A stretch of 64,000 bases of DNA, taken from the NCBI GenBank assembly GCA_964475955.1, contig CAYYZY010000017.1:1-64000 (forward strand), in the 5' to 3' direction. Shown piece after piece: positions 44,901 to 54,563 of the stretch (its first letter is position 1; each line of letters begins with the position of its first letter). The DNA comes from DATKZH01 sp964475955 (lineage in GTDB: Bacteria; Planctomycetota; Planctomycetia; Pirellulales; Thermoguttaceae). Both the position numbers and the translations under genes were made by a program. The notes beneath the pieces are model-generated. The model did no database searches. It saw nothing but the letters and a program-made list of their open reading frames with translations, and was not told where the DNA came from.

Positions 44901-46295
44901 ATGACGCGTAGTCGTTTCACACGGCGTGAGTTGTTGAAGGCGGGCGGGGCCGCGTTTGCGGTGCCGTACCTGATTCCCTCACACGTTTGGGGCGCGCCCG
45001 GCCCCAACGAGATCGTCAACGTGGCGGTGATCGGGCTCGGGGGCAGGGCCCGGGGGATCATGAACGAGCTGAAGCAGAGCCCCATCCCGCAGATGCGGAT
45101 CGTGGCGGTCTGCGACTGTTTCAAGCCGCTTTGCGACTCGTTCGTCAAGACCGTCGGCCAGGGGCAGCACTGGAAGACCTACGAGGACTTCCGCCAGATG
45201 TACGACAAGGAGGATATCGACGGCGTGATGGTCGAGACGACCACGCACGCCCGGGCGTGGGTGGTGGTCCACGCGATGCAGGCGGGCAAGGACGTGTACA
45301 TCGAGAAGCCGATGGCGCTGACGATCTCCGAGGCCCGGTACATGGTCGAGGCGGCGCGCAAGTACAACTGCGTTACCCAGATCGGCACCCAGCAGCGGTC
45401 GATGCCGATCAACAACTGGGCCAGCGACCTGGTCAAAAACGGCGCGATCGGCAAGGTCGAAACGGTGCTGGCCCCCAACTTCGTCGGCCCCGACCGCTGG
45501 CCGGGCGGTCCCGAGCAGGACTTGCCCCCGGGCGGGAAGGAGGGCTGGTGGGACACGTGGACGAACCAGGCCGAGTTCCGGCCGTACCACGTGCGGTTGC
45601 ATCGCGGCTGGGCCACCTGGTGGGCCTACGACGGCGGCGGGCGCTGCTACGGCGTGACCGGCTGGGGCACCCACTCCTACGACCAGATCCAGCGCGCCCT
45701 GGGCACCGACGACACGACGCCCGTCGAGATCGTCCTGGAAGAGCCCGTCGAAGACAGGCCCTGCGGCAAGTTCGAGGTCCCCAAGGAAGAGGTCGACCTG
45801 ACGCGGCTCGACTACCTCATCCGCCTGGCCAAGCCCGTCAAGGGGCCGCGGGCCAAGGTCCGCATGAAGTACGCCAGCGGCACGGAGCTGCGTCTCGAGC
45901 TCGACGGCGAATGGGGCCCGGGGCTCGGCGCGATCTTCATCGGCGAGAAGGGCAAGATCGAGATCAACCGCAACAAGATCGCCAGCAATCCCAAGGAGCT
46001 GGTCGACTCGCCGGAAAACCCCGGCCCGATCACGCGGCCGGAGACGACCTACCACGTCGAGAACTGGATCGAGTGCATCAAGAGCCGCGAGAAGTGCAAC
46101 GCCGACGTGGCCTACGGCCATCGGGCCACCTCGCTTTGCTACCTGGTGAACATCGCGCGCGAGGTCGGCCGGGTCGGCTTCACGCTCAAGTGGGACCCCG
46201 AGACCGACCAGTTCACCAATTGCCCGGAGGCGAACGAGTCGTCGTACCTGATCCGTCCGCGCCGCAAGGCCTTCGAGCTGCCGTCGCTGGCGTAA
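44901..46295 (+). CDS. Tat-exported Gfo/Idh/MocA-family oxidoreductase
   Basis: 464 residues. AGGAG precedes ATG 44901. The Tat motif (RSRFTRRELLKAGG) and signal lead to a Rossmann start VNVAVIGLGGRARG, MVETTTHARAWVVVHAM, and the catalytic Lys in YIEKPMALT. The C-terminal half has long insertions with Trp/Gly-rich GRCYGVTGWGTHSYDQIQ. Such Tat-exported dehydrogenases are highly multiplied in planctomycetes and are thought to act on sugars or sugar derivatives in the periplasm with a tightly bound NAD(P). Lies between the sulfatase remnant and a GH36 glycosidase, consistent with polysaccharide breakdown. Confidence 0.92.
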   Translation: MTRSRFTRRELLKAGGAAFAVPYLIPSHVWGAPGPNEIVNVAVIGLGGRARGIMNELKQSPIPQMRIVAVCDCFKPLCDSFVKTVGQGQHWKTYEDFRQMYDKEDIDGVMVETTTHARAWVVVHAMQAGKDVYIEKPMALTISEARYMVEAARKYNCVTQIGTQQRSMPINNWASDLVKNGAIGKVETVLAPNFVGPDRWPGGPEQDLPPGGKEGWWDTWTNQAEFRPYHVRLHRGWATWWAYDGGGRCYGVTGWGTHSYDQIQRALGTDDTTPVEIVLEEPVEDRPCGKFEVPKEEVDLTRLDYLIRLAKPVKGPRAKVRMKYASGTELRLELDGEWGPGLGAIFIGEKGKIEINRNKIASNPKELVDSPENPGPITRPETTYHVENWIECIKSREKCNADVAYGHRATSLCYLVNIAREVGRVGFTLKWDPETDQFTNCPEANESSYLIRPRRKAFELPSLA

Positions 46296-46344
46296 GCCGG
46301 CGCGCAGCAATCGCGTAGGTGACGCAGGGCGGCGTATCGGATGC

Positions 46345-46428
46345 CACGGGCATTTTGCCCGTGCCGTAGGACAGCAGGGTGGCTGGGGGCTCGCTGCGCT
46401 CGACCCCAGGCACCCGGCGAGCCCCCAG
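46345..46428. repeat. Two hairpins in the spacer before the GH36 gene
   Basis: CACGGGCA/TGCCCGTG (46345-46352 and 46356-46363) with a three-base loop, then the perfect 12-bp inverted repeat CTGGGGGCTCGC/GCGAGCCCCCAG (46383-46394 and 46417-46428). No gene in this 214-base spacer. Confidence 0.8.
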
Positions 46429-46509
46429 AACGCCGGCTCCGGCTATGCGCTGTTCCAGGTGTTTCCGGCTTCCTCTTCCCTTTCCCTTCGACCATCGGGA
46501 GGAACCGCC

Positions 46510-48996
46510 GTGAATTGCACGTCGACGGCGATCCTGCTGGGCGTGATCGCCTGCGCGGCCGAGCACGCCATCGGCCTTGAGCCAACAGAAGCGGAGCACG
46601 CCTACGCCCGGCGGATCGTGTCGCCGCTTGAGGACGTGACGGGGCCGCAACAACTCACGACCCCGTCGATCGAAGTGCTGCGCCACGACTACGCCCGGCT
46701 CGAACGACGGCGCTCCGTGCTGCTCACCCCGCTTCGCATCGCGGGGCGGGACTTCGAGCACGGGCTGGGCACCCACGCCACGAGCCGCCTGCGCGTGCGG
46801 CTCCCCGCCGATGCCGCGCGCCTGGTCGCCTCGGTCGGCATCGACGACAACTACGACACGCGGGCCGAGCGGGGGAGCGTCGTCTTCTCGGTGCGCGACG
46901 TCGACGAGGAACTGTTCACCTCGCCCGTCCTCAAGGGGCCCGACGGGCCGTTCGCAGTCGACGTGCCGCTCGACGGCCGCGCGACGATCGACCTCTGCGT
47001 AACCAACGCCGACGACGGCGACAGCCACGACCAGTGCGACTGGGCCGACGCAGCCGTCGTCACGCGCGACGGCAAGCGCATCTGGCTCGATCGGCTCCCA
47101 ATCCGCGACCTCACGTGGCTGGGCGAGGATCTCCCGTTCTCGTTCCGCTTCGGCGAGTCGCAGAGCCGGGAACTCCTCCCGACGTGGCAGCAGGATCAGG
47201 CCCCGGATGCCCCAGACGACGCGGGCCTCCGCGAAACCCGGGTCTGGCGCGATCCGGAGACCGGCCTCAAGGTGACCTGGGAGACGACCCGCTACGACGA
47301 CTGCCCGGCCGTCGAGTGGGTGCTCCATTTCGAGAACACGGGCGACGCGCCGGCGCCGGTCCTCGAAGACGTGCAAGCGCTCGACGTCACCCTGCGCCGG
47401 GCGGGCGGGCCGCGCGAGGCGTTCGTGCTCCACGGGGCGCGCGGGGGCGTCTGCACGCCGGAGGATTTCCAGCCCATCCGCACGCTTCTCGGAAGCGGCG
47501 AGTCGGCCTCGCTCGCGGCGTCCGGCGGGCGGTCGAGCAACAAGAACCTGCCCTTCTTCAACGTCGACTGCGGAGGGCGGGGCCTGGTCGTGGCCGTGGG
47601 ATGGTCGGGGCAGTGTCAGGCGCGGTTCGACGTCGACAGCCGGGGCTACCTCCGCCTCCGCGCGGGCATGGATCGCACGCGCATCGCGCTTCGGCCCGGC
47701 GAGCGGATCCGCAGCCCGCGCATCGTCGTCGTCGCGTGGGAAGGCGATCGCCTGCGCGGCCACAACTTCCTCCGCCGGTTCATCTACCGGCACAAGACGC
47801 CGCTCGTCGCCGGCTGCAAGCCCCTGCCCGGCGTGCAGTGCAACACGTGGTTCCCGGTGGGCGACAACGGCAACCTGGCCACCGCCGAGAACCAGGTCGA
47901 GCTCTTGGAGGCGTACGCCCCGCTGGGCATCGAGTACATGGTGATGGACGCCGGCTGGTTCGAGGGCCTCTGGCCCACCGGCGTGGGCAACTGGACGGTC
48001 CGGCCCGACGCCTTCCCCCGCGGCCTGAAGCCCGTCGGCGAGGCGGCCGAGCGGGCCGGTATCCGCTTCGGCATGTGGTTCGAGCCGGAGCGGGTGTGCG
48101 AAGGGACGAAGCTCGACCGCGAGCACCCCCAGTGGCTCCTTCGCGTGGGCGACAACCCCACCAAGCTCCTCAACCTGGGCTTGCCCGAGGTGCAGGAGTG
48201 GTTCCTCGACATGGTCTGCCGCTACGTCGATGAAGTGCCCCTCGGCTATTTCCGGCACGACTTCAACATGAACCCGCTCCCCTACTGGCAGGCGGCCGAC
48301 GGGCCCGACCGCGCCGGCATGACGGAGATTCGCTACGTCGAGGGGCTCTACCGCATCTGGGACGAACTGCACCGCCGCTACCCGGGGATGCTCATCGAAG
48401 GCTGCGCCAGCGGCGGGCGACGCATCGACCTGGAAAGCATCAGCCGCTGCCACACCTACTGGAAGAGCGATCTCTACGGCGATTTCACGGCCAACCAGGG
48501 GCACGTCTACGGGGCGAGCCTCTACCTGCCGGGCAATTACCTCAACACGCCGATCTCCGATCTCTCAAAAGACCCCTACGGCTTCCGCAGCCAGCTCGGC
48601 GGGGCGCTCTGCCTGGCGTGGGACCCGCGCCGGAAGGGCTTCCCCATGGATCGGGCGGCCGAGCGCATCGAGCAGTTCAAATCGCTCAGGCACCTGGCCG
48701 TCGGCGACTTCTACCCGCTCATGGACCCGAGCGTCGACCCCATGCACTGGACCGGCTACCAATTCCACCGCGACGACCTGGGCGAAGGCATGGTGCTCCT
48801 CTTCCGCCGCCCCCGCAGCCCCTACCCGGCGGTCCAGATCCGCCTGCGCGGCCTCGAACCGGAGTCCGACTACGAGCTGACCGACGTCGACAAGAACGAG
48901 CCCCGCACGCTCACCGGCCGAGCGCTCTCCGAGCCGATGCGGATCGAGCTCGACCAGCGCCCGGGCTCGGTGTTGTTGCGGTATCGGAGGCGGTGA
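46510..48996 (+). CDS. Secreted GH36-type alpha-galactosidase with an N-terminal NPCBM domain
   Basis: 828 residues. The GTG at 46510 has GGGAGG upstream and begins a signal peptide (ILLGVIACAAEHAIG). Residues about 60-190 form an NPCBM carbohydrate-binding domain (FEHGLGTHATSRLRV, DWADAAVV). Then the GH36 beta-supersandwich and TIM barrel: VMDAGWFEG, RFGMWFEPERV, YFRHDFNMN with the likely nucleophile Asp584, LIEGCASGGRRIDLE, and HTYWKSDLYG with the likely acid/base Asp654. Standard activity is retaining alpha-galactosidase, though substrate may differ. It is adjacent to a Gfo/Idh/MocA enzyme and a lost sulfatase. Confidence 0.9.
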   Translation: MNCTSTAILLGVIACAAEHAIGLEPTEAEHAYARRIVSPLEDVTGPQQLTTPSIEVLRHDYARLERRRSVLLTPLRIAGRDFEHGLGTHATSRLRVRLPADAARLVASVGIDDNYDTRAERGSVVFSVRDVDEELFTSPVLKGPDGPFAVDVPLDGRATIDLCVTNADDGDSHDQCDWADAAVVTRDGKRIWLDRLPIRDLTWLGEDLPFSFRFGESQSRELLPTWQQDQAPDAPDDAGLRETRVWRDPETGLKVTWETTRYDDCPAVEWVLHFENTGDAPAPVLEDVQALDVTLRRAGGPREAFVLHGARGGVCTPEDFQPIRTLLGSGESASLAASGGRSSNKNLPFFNVDCGGRGLVVAVGWSGQCQARFDVDSRGYLRLRAGMDRTRIALRPGERIRSPRIVVVAWEGDRLRGHNFLRRFIYRHKTPLVAGCKPLPGVQCNTWFPVGDNGNLATAENQVELLEAYAPLGIEYMVMDAGWFEGLWPTGVGNWTVRPDAFPRGLKPVGEAAERAGIRFGMWFEPERVCEGTKLDREHPQWLLRVGDNPTKLLNLGLPEVQEWFLDMVCRYVDEVPLGYFRHDFNMNPLPYWQAADGPDRAGMTEIRYVEGLYRIWDELHRRYPGMLIEGCASGGRRIDLESISRCHTYWKSDLYGDFTANQGHVYGASLYLPGNYLNTPISDLSKDPYGFRSQLGGALCLAWDPRRKGFPMDRAAERIEQFKSLRHLAVGDFYPLMDPSVDPMHWTGYQFHRDDLGEGMVLLFRRPRSPYPAVQIRLRGLEPESDYELTDVDKNEPRTLTGRALSEPMRIELDQRPGSVLLRYRRR

Positions 48997-49003
48997 GGGG
49001 GTG

Positions 49004-49278
49004 ACGAGGTGACAAGGTGAGGGGGTGACAAGGTGAGGGGGGAGGATGAACCGCAGAGGCGCGGAGACGCAGAGACGAGGAGAGAGACGGAGAAAACTCC
49101 CCGAGAGGCGGCGCGGCCGTGGGGCTTGCGTTGAACCGCCGTTCGCGTCATGCTGAAGTGAAGCGTACGGACTCCCGTTCGCGTCATGCTGAAGCATAAC
49201 CTACGGGCTACGGGCTTCGCCGTCACGTTGTCACCCCCTCACCTTGTCACCCCGTCACCCCCTCATCCTTCACCCCCT
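49004..49278. repeat. GGTGACAAGGTGAGGGGGTGA repeats, inverted on either side of the spacer
   Basis: GTGACGAGGTGACAAGGTG- and GAGGGGGTGACAAGGTG-type units at 49004-49042 face their reverse complements (GTCACCCCCTCACCTTGTCACCCCGTCACCCC) at about 49228-49278, about 220 bases apart. Between them is a direct repeat CGTTCGCGTCATGCTGAAG (near 49139 and 49177). No gene in the spacer 48997-49290. Confidence 0.75.
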
Positions 49279-49290
49279 CAGCTTGCCACC

Positions 49291-51222
49291 ATGACCGATT
49301 GCCAACCGCCTTCCGCCGAACGGGCTCGCCGGACGCTGCGGCAGGTCTTCGGCTTCGAGGCCTTCCGCGCGGGGCAGGAGGCCGTGGTGGAGAGGCTGTT
49401 GGACGGCCGGTCGGTGCTGTCGATCTTTCCCACGGGGGCGGGCAAGAGCCTCTGCTATCAGTTACCGGCGCTTTTGCTGGACGACCTCACCCTGGTCATC
49501 TCGCCCCTGATCGCCCTGATGAAGGACCAGCTCGACTTCCTCCTGGCGCACGACGTGCCGGCCGCCCGGCTCGATTCGAGCCTCGACCGCGACGCGACCC
49601 TCCAGGTGTACGACGACCTCAACGCCGGGCGCTTGAAGCTGCTCTACATCTCGCCGGAGCGGCTCAACAACGAGCGGTTCCTCCACTCGCTCAAGCGGCG
49701 GCGGATCTCGCTTCTGGCGGTCGACGAGGCCCACTGCATCAGCGAGTGGGGGCACAACTTCCGGCCCGACTACCTCAAGATCGCCCGGCTCGCCCGGGAG
49801 CTTCGCGTGGGGCGCGTGCTCGCGCTGACGGCCACCGCCACGCCGCAGGTCGCCCGCGACGTGGCCCAAGGCTTCGGCATCGCCGAGGGCGACGTCGTCC
49901 ACACCGGCTTCTACCGCCCCAACCTCAAGCTCCGCGTAACGCCCTGCCGCGCGGCCGACCGGGGCGGGCTCCTGCACGACCGCCTGGCCGAGCGCCCCGC
50001 GGCGCCGGCGATCGTCTACGTCACCCTCCAGCGCACCGCCGAAGAGGTGGCCCGCCGGCTCGCCGAGGCCGGCTTCCACGCCCGGGCGTACCATGCCGGG
50101 ATGGAATCGGAGGACCGGACGGCCATCCAGGAGGAGTTCATGGCGTCGGACCGGATGGTCGTGGTGGCCACGATCGCCTTCGGCATGGGGGTCGACAAGG
50201 CCGACATCCGCTACGTCTACCACTACAACCTGCCCAAGAGCCTCGAAAGCTACTCGCAGGAGATCGGCCGGGCCGGGCGCGACGGCCGCGAGTCGATCTG
50301 CGAGCTGTTGGCCTGCGCCGACGACGTGGTGGTGCTCGAGAACTTCTCCTACGGCGACACGCCCACCCCCGAGGCGATTGCGGGCCTGGTGCGCGACGTG
50401 CTCGGACGCGGGCCCACGTTCGACGTTTCGGTCTACGAGCTGAGCGGGCGGTACGACGTGCGCCCGCTGGTCGTGCGCACGCTGCTCACCTACCTGGAGC
50501 TGGACGACGTGATCCGGTCCACCGGGCCGTTCTACTCCGCCTTCAAGTTCCAGCCGCAGAAGCCGTCGCGAGAAATCCTGGCCCGGTTCGAGGCGCCGCG
50601 GGCCGACTTCCTCGGCCGCGTGTTCCGGCACGCGCACAAGGGGCGCACGTGGTTTTCGCTCGACGTCGACGAGGTGAGTCGCTCCATCGGCGAGCCGCGC
50701 CAGCGGATCGTGGCCGCCCTGGGTTACCTGGAGGAGTTGGGCGACCTGGTCCTCCAGGCCTCCGGCGTGCGCGAGGGATATCGCACGGAGCGCGTGCCCG
50801 ATGACTTGGCGGCGCTGGAGCGCACGCTTTTCGACCGTTTCCAGCGTCGCGAGGAGCAGGACGTGGGGCGCGTGCGGCGCGTGGTCGGGTACGCCGAGCA
50901 CGACGGCTGCCTCACCCGGCACCTCTTGGCCTACTTCGGCGAAGAGCACGCCGACTGCGGGCACTGCGGCCGTTGCGAAGGCCAGTCGCGCGAGCCGCTT
51001 CCCCCGCCCGAATACCGCCCGCCGGGCCCCTCGGAGGCCGACGCGCTGGCGCGTCTCCGCGGGGAGCGGCACGAGGCGCTCGGCTCGCCGCGTCAGCTCG
51101 CCCGATTCCTCTGCGGCCTCTCCTCCCCGGCCACCACGCGCGCCCGGCTGCGCCGCCACCCGATGTTCGGCCGCCTCGAGCCGGTCCCGTTCCACGAAGT
51201 GCTGCGTTTCGTGGGGGGGTGA
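49291..51222 (+). CDS. recQ: RecQ-family ATP-dependent DNA helicase
   Basis: 643 residues. Helicase motifs are intact: PTGAGKSLCYQLPALL (Walker A), LAVDEAHCISEWGHNFRPDY (DEAH and RecQ loop), LTATATPQVARDV, MGVDKADIRYVYHYNLPKS and the EIGRAGRDGR arginine finger. The RecQ-C zinc site is visible as HDGCLTRH with DCGHCGRC. An HRDC domain is not evident; the C-terminal 100 residues are an Arg/Ala-rich region of their own. It unwinds DNA at stalled forks and recombination intermediates. No clear Shine-Dalgarno before the ATG. Confidence 0.95.
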   Translation: MTDCQPPSAERARRTLRQVFGFEAFRAGQEAVVERLLDGRSVLSIFPTGAGKSLCYQLPALLLDDLTLVISPLIALMKDQLDFLLAHDVPAARLDSSLDRDATLQVYDDLNAGRLKLLYISPERLNNERFLHSLKRRRISLLAVDEAHCISEWGHNFRPDYLKIARLARELRVGRVLALTATATPQVARDVAQGFGIAEGDVVHTGFYRPNLKLRVTPCRAADRGGLLHDRLAERPAAPAIVYVTLQRTAEEVARRLAEAGFHARAYHAGMESEDRTAIQEEFMASDRMVVVATIAFGMGVDKADIRYVYHYNLPKSLESYSQEIGRAGRDGRESICELLACADDVVVLENFSYGDTPTPEAIAGLVRDVLGRGPTFDVSVYELSGRYDVRPLVVRTLLTYLELDDVIRSTGPFYSAFKFQPQKPSREILARFEAPRADFLGRVFRHAHKGRTWFSLDVDEVSRSIGEPRQRIVAALGYLEELGDLVLQASGVREGYRTERVPDDLAALERTLFDRFQRREEQDVGRVRRVVGYAEHDGCLTRHLLAYFGEEHADCGHCGRCEGQSREPLPPPEYRPPGPSEADALARLRGERHEALGSPRQLARFLCGLSSPATTRARLRRHPMFGRLEPVPFHEVLRFVGG

Positions 51223-51446
51223 TTGAGGAGGTCGGGGTTCGCATTGGGTCCCGTCGCGCCTCACCACGCCACTTCGGGCGGCGCCGTCGCGGCGTCGATA
51301 GTGAGCGGGAGGCGCCGCACGGGGGTGCCTACGCGGTGGGGGAAGTCGAGGCGGCCCGGCCGCCATGCTGAGCCGGGCGGCCGGATGGGCCGCAGGCTGC
51401 TGCGAGCAGTGGCCGCCGCGGAGCCACTGCCGGCTCTGGCAAATCC

Positions 51447-51851
51447 TCAGCCCGTCGATACGCGCCCTTCCAGCAAGGTCCAGGAAAGGAAGAGGAGAAG
51501 CATCCCGCCGAAGACGACGACGAACACCACCAGGAAGCAGTATCCCAGGATCGTCCCCGACAGGGCCCGGCCGAATCCTTCGATGGCCGGGTTCTTCCGC
51601 ATCCGGGAGAGCGCCTTGTGGCCGCAGATGATCGCCGGCACGGCCCCGAACGGCCCCAGCACGAGCGAGGCCAGGGCGAGGATCAGCGACGCGTTGGCGT
51701 AGCCGGTCGCCCCGTTCAAGGCGACGCCCGGCCCCGGCGGCTGGAGGCTCGCGCCCGCCTCCCCGCCGTGGCAGGCGGGCCGATTCGCAGCTTCGCCGGG
51801 CCACGCCAGGCAGGCCGCCGTGGCCAGCAGGAGGGTGAACGGACGTCGCAT
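51447..51851 (-). CDS. DUF4190-like membrane protein
   Basis: 134 residues; GAGGAG precedes ATG 51851. A signal-like first segment (FTLLLATAACLAWPGEA), a Gly/Pro linker, and two transmembrane helices at about 48-72 and 98-124 bracket the motif GPFGAVPAIICGHKALSRMRK characteristic of DUF4190. Function unknown. The spacer before it (51223-51446) has no gene. Confidence 0.8.
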   Translation of the reverse strand: MRRPFTLLLATAACLAWPGEAANRPACHGGEAGASLQPPGPGVALNGATGYANASLILALASLVLGPFGAVPAIICGHKALSRMRKNPAIEGFGRALSGTILGYCFLVVFVVVFGGMLLLFLSWTLLEGRVSTG

Positions 51852-51966
51852 GGGGGGCTCCTCGATCGGTGGCCTCGCCGCGTGCGCCGGTGGCTGACCG
51901 CAACATAACCCCCGGCCCGGCGATTGCAATCCGTCGGCCGATCCGAGAAGCTGGGTCCCGGAACCC

Positions 51967-52023
51967 GTGGGGCACGTTTCCAACGTCCCGGCCAGCGCAA
52001 GGCACGTTGGAAACGTGCCCCAC
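51967..52023. repeat. Dispersed GTGGGGCACG...CGTGCCCCAC hairpin element, copy 3
   Basis: GTGGGGCACGTTTCCAACGT at the left and ACGTTGGAAACGTGCCCCAC at the right, almost perfect 20-base arms over a loop of about 16 bases, in the divergent spacer between the DUF4190 gene and the next gene. Confidence 0.85.
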
Positions 52024-52058
52024 GAGACGCGCCTCACGAGAAAACGAGGAGCCTCACG

Positions 52059-53483
52059 ATGAACCCAGCGATGGTCGTTGCCCTGGCGGCGATTCTGCCG
52101 GGCGTGGCGGAGCTGCCCGAGCGGGTGGAGCTGTCCAACGAGCACGTGGCCGTCACGTTCGCGGATCGGGGCGACGGCTTGCGCCTCGCCGCCGTCGTCG
52201 ATCGGCGCCGCGGCCAGGAGTACCGCTTCAGAAGCTCCCAAGCGATCGCCATGCTGATCGTGGCGCCGTCGTCGATCCACGATCCCGACGTGCCGATGCA
52301 CTACGCGTTTCAGGACGACTTCGAGCTTCGGGCGGTCGAGGTCGCCCCCGACCGCACGGCCATGGCCCTCCGGTTCCGCCACCCGAGAGTCGACGTCGAG
52401 GTGGCCTACCGGCTCGATCCTCAGGCGGCCGAGCTTCGCAAGACCACCACGTGCACCGCGCGCGACGGCGGGGCGTACGTCGCCGGCGTCACCCCTTGGA
52501 TGTTCCGGCCCGAAGGACTCGAGCGGAGTTGGCCGCCGGGGAGCGCGCTGGGCCAGCCGGCCGTCTTCCTGGCGCCGCGAGGGGGGTGCTTCGTGACGCT
52601 GGAATGGCCCCGGGCGAGGTTCGTTTCCATCGAGGGCGACGTCCGCATCGCCTACCGTCCTGGCTGCAAGCTGGCGCCCGGCCAGTCGCGCGAGATCGCT
52701 GCCGGCACGATCGGGCTGTTCGGCGCGCCGGGGCGCACCGAAGAAGAGCGGCTCGACGACGCTCGCCAGGCGTTCTTCCGGCACGTCGCGCGGCGCGTGA
52801 AGCCGCAGGTGCCGTTTCCCGTTAAGTTCACCACGTGGGGACCGTGGCTGGGGCAGGCGCGGGCCGACCGCATCCTCCGCGTGCTCGACGACCTGGAGTA
52901 CATCGCCTGGAACGACAAGCTCTATTCGGCCCCGCTGGTTGCGCGGCTGGAGGGCGAAAGCCCGGCGACCTACTGCCTCATCGTCCCGCGTCCGGAGCAA
53001 CCGGCCAGGCTCTCGATCGAGCTGACGGCGCGCGTGCTCGACCGCGCGAAGACGCTCCTCGAACCCCCGGCCCCGGAGGCCGTGTGGCAAGAGCACGCCT
53101 TCGAGCTGGAAGTGCCCGCCGGCAAAGCGGCGCTGCGTTTCCACCCGGTGGTCCGCCAGGCCGGCCACGTGGCGGTGCCCGGCGACCTGGCGCTGATCCA
53201 CTTCCGGATCGACGTCGAGCGCGAGGGGAAGCGAACGCCGATCTGGGCCGACCCGATTCCGCCGTTCGCGGTGCTCGGGCGCGGGCCGGTCTCCACGTCG
53301 TCCGGCGGCATGGCGTGGTGGCGCGACCGCGTCGTCTCGCTCGCCGACCTGGAGGGCGAGCGTGTACGCATCCGTCTCTCCGCCGCGCCCGCCGACGGCC
53401 GCCGCCACCCGCAAATGCAAATCGGCTACGATCGGCTGGAAGTGGTGGATGTCTCCGCGCCGCCATCGCAGGACGGGCAGTAG
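52059..53483 (+). CDS. Secreted beta-rich protein, possibly a shortened glycosidase relative
   Basis: 474 residues; GAGGAG precedes the ATG. A short signal (VVALAAILPGVAE) leads to a beta-supersandwich-like domain (VELSNEHVAVTFADRG; AYRLDPQAAELRKTTTCTA) similar in style to the N-terminal domain of GH36/GH97-type glycosidases. It continues to VPFPVKFTTWGPWLGQARAD, the point where a GH36 barrel would start. The text instead moves to YIAWNDKLYSAPLVARLEG and then a beta-sandwich (about 290-474, VSTSSGGMAWWRDR) resembling a carbohydrate-binding module. No barrel catalytic residues are found. Either a binding protein or a gene with its barrel deleted. Confidence 0.6.
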   Translation: MNPAMVVALAAILPGVAELPERVELSNEHVAVTFADRGDGLRLAAVVDRRRGQEYRFRSSQAIAMLIVAPSSIHDPDVPMHYAFQDDFELRAVEVAPDRTAMALRFRHPRVDVEVAYRLDPQAAELRKTTTCTARDGGAYVAGVTPWMFRPEGLERSWPPGSALGQPAVFLAPRGGCFVTLEWPRARFVSIEGDVRIAYRPGCKLAPGQSREIAAGTIGLFGAPGRTEEERLDDARQAFFRHVARRVKPQVPFPVKFTTWGPWLGQARADRILRVLDDLEYIAWNDKLYSAPLVARLEGESPATYCLIVPRPEQPARLSIELTARVLDRAKTLLEPPAPEAVWQEHAFELEVPAGKAALRFHPVVRQAGHVAVPGDLALIHFRIDVEREGKRTPIWADPIPPFAVLGRGPVSTSSGGMAWWRDRVVSLADLEGERVRIRLSAAPADGRRHPQMQIGYDRLEVVDVSAPPSQDGQ

Positions 53484-53681
53484 CGGCTCGCCCCCGCCTT
53501 GCCGACTGCGGCGGGAGGCTCGGGCAGACTTCGAGGCCGAGATGAGGCCCCAGCCCGTTTTCGCGAGCCCGCTTCCCACCGCCGGGGGGAGCCGCGCCGG
53601 AAGGATCGGCTCGACGCCGTCGCCCGAGGCGGCCGACTCGCGAAAAGTGTCGTCCAATACGGCACGGGCCCACGAACGGCC

Positions 53682-53709
53682 TTGCGGCACGCCGGAACGC
53701 TGTTATGCT
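53682..53709 (+). promoter_or_regulatory. Possible promoter for the N-formylglutamate amidohydrolase-like gene
   Basis: TTGCGG (53682-53687), a 16-base spacer and TATGCT (53704-53709), 55 bases before the ATG. Moderate consensus. Confidence 0.3.
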
Positions 53710-53763
53710 GCAAGAGGTTAGGCTCACCAAGACGCGCCCAAAACGGCCCCCAATAGATTCGCA

Positions 53764-54546
53764 ATGGACGACCCCATCTGGCGGCTCGAACTGGGCGACG
53801 GCCCCCTGGTTGCGGCGGCGATCCACAGCGGCCACGCGGTCCGCCGGGAACTGGTCGACCTGTTGGCCCTCGACCAGACCCAGCGGCGCTACGAGGAGGA
53901 CCCGTGGACCGACGCCTGGACGTCGATCGCGCCCACGCGAATCGTCGTCCATCGCTCCCGCTTCGAGATGGACCTGAATCGGCCGCGCGAGAAGGCCGTC
54001 TATCTCGAGCCGGAAGACGCTTGGGGGCTTCGCGTCTGGAAGACCAGGCCGCCGGCCGACCGGGTCGAGCGATCGCTCGGACAGTACGACGCGTTCTACC
54101 GCCACGTCGGCTTCCTCCTGGAAAGGCTGGTCGAGCGCCACGGCCGCCTTGCTGTTTTCGACCTGCACTCCTACAATCACCGCCGCTCGGGCCCCGACGC
54201 ACCGCCTGCCGACCCGCAGGCGAACCCCGACGTCAACCTGGGCACCGGCACGCTCGACCGCCGCCGCTGGGCCCCGCTGGTCGATCGCTTCCTCGCCGAG
54301 ATGGCCGGGCGCGACGTCGGCGGCCGCCGCCTCGACGTCCGCGAGAACGTACGATTTCAGGGGGGGCAGTTCGCCCGCTGGATCCACGAGACGTTCCCCG
54401 AGTCGGTCTGCGCCCTCGCCGTGGAGGTGAAGAAGTTTTTCATGGACGAATGGGCCGGCCGGCTCCACGCCGACCTGCACGCCGGCGTCCAGGCCGCGCT
54501 GGCCGCGGCCGCGGCCGGCGTCGTCGACGAGCTGGCCAGACTTTGA
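53764..54546 (+). CDS. N-formylglutamate amidohydrolase family protein
   Basis: 260 residues. The family pattern is present: AAIHSGHAVRRELVDL, YEEDPWTDAWTSIAPTR, VHRSRFEMDLNRPREKAVY, LAVFDLHSYNHRRSGP with the metal-binding DLHSYNH, and a C-terminal VCALAVEVKKFFMDEW. Members hydrolyse N-formyl-L-glutamate to glutamate and formate at the end of histidine degradation or act on related amides. No hut genes are adjacent, so the family name is safer than hutG. Cytoplasmic; no signal peptide. No strong Shine-Dalgarno. Confidence 0.88.
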   Translation: MDDPIWRLELGDGPLVAAAIHSGHAVRRELVDLLALDQTQRRYEEDPWTDAWTSIAPTRIVVHRSRFEMDLNRPREKAVYLEPEDAWGLRVWKTRPPADRVERSLGQYDAFYRHVGFLLERLVERHGRLAVFDLHSYNHRRSGPDAPPADPQANPDVNLGTGTLDRRRWAPLVDRFLAEMAGRDVGGRRLDVRENVRFQGGQFARWIHETFPESVCALAVEVKKFFMDEWAGRLHADLHAGVQAALAAAAAGVVDELARL

Positions 54547-54563
54547 CCGAAAAACGAACCGCA

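Noticed and set aside
53764..54546. Histidine-utilisation hutG
   Set aside because: No other hut gene is present, so only the family name is used.
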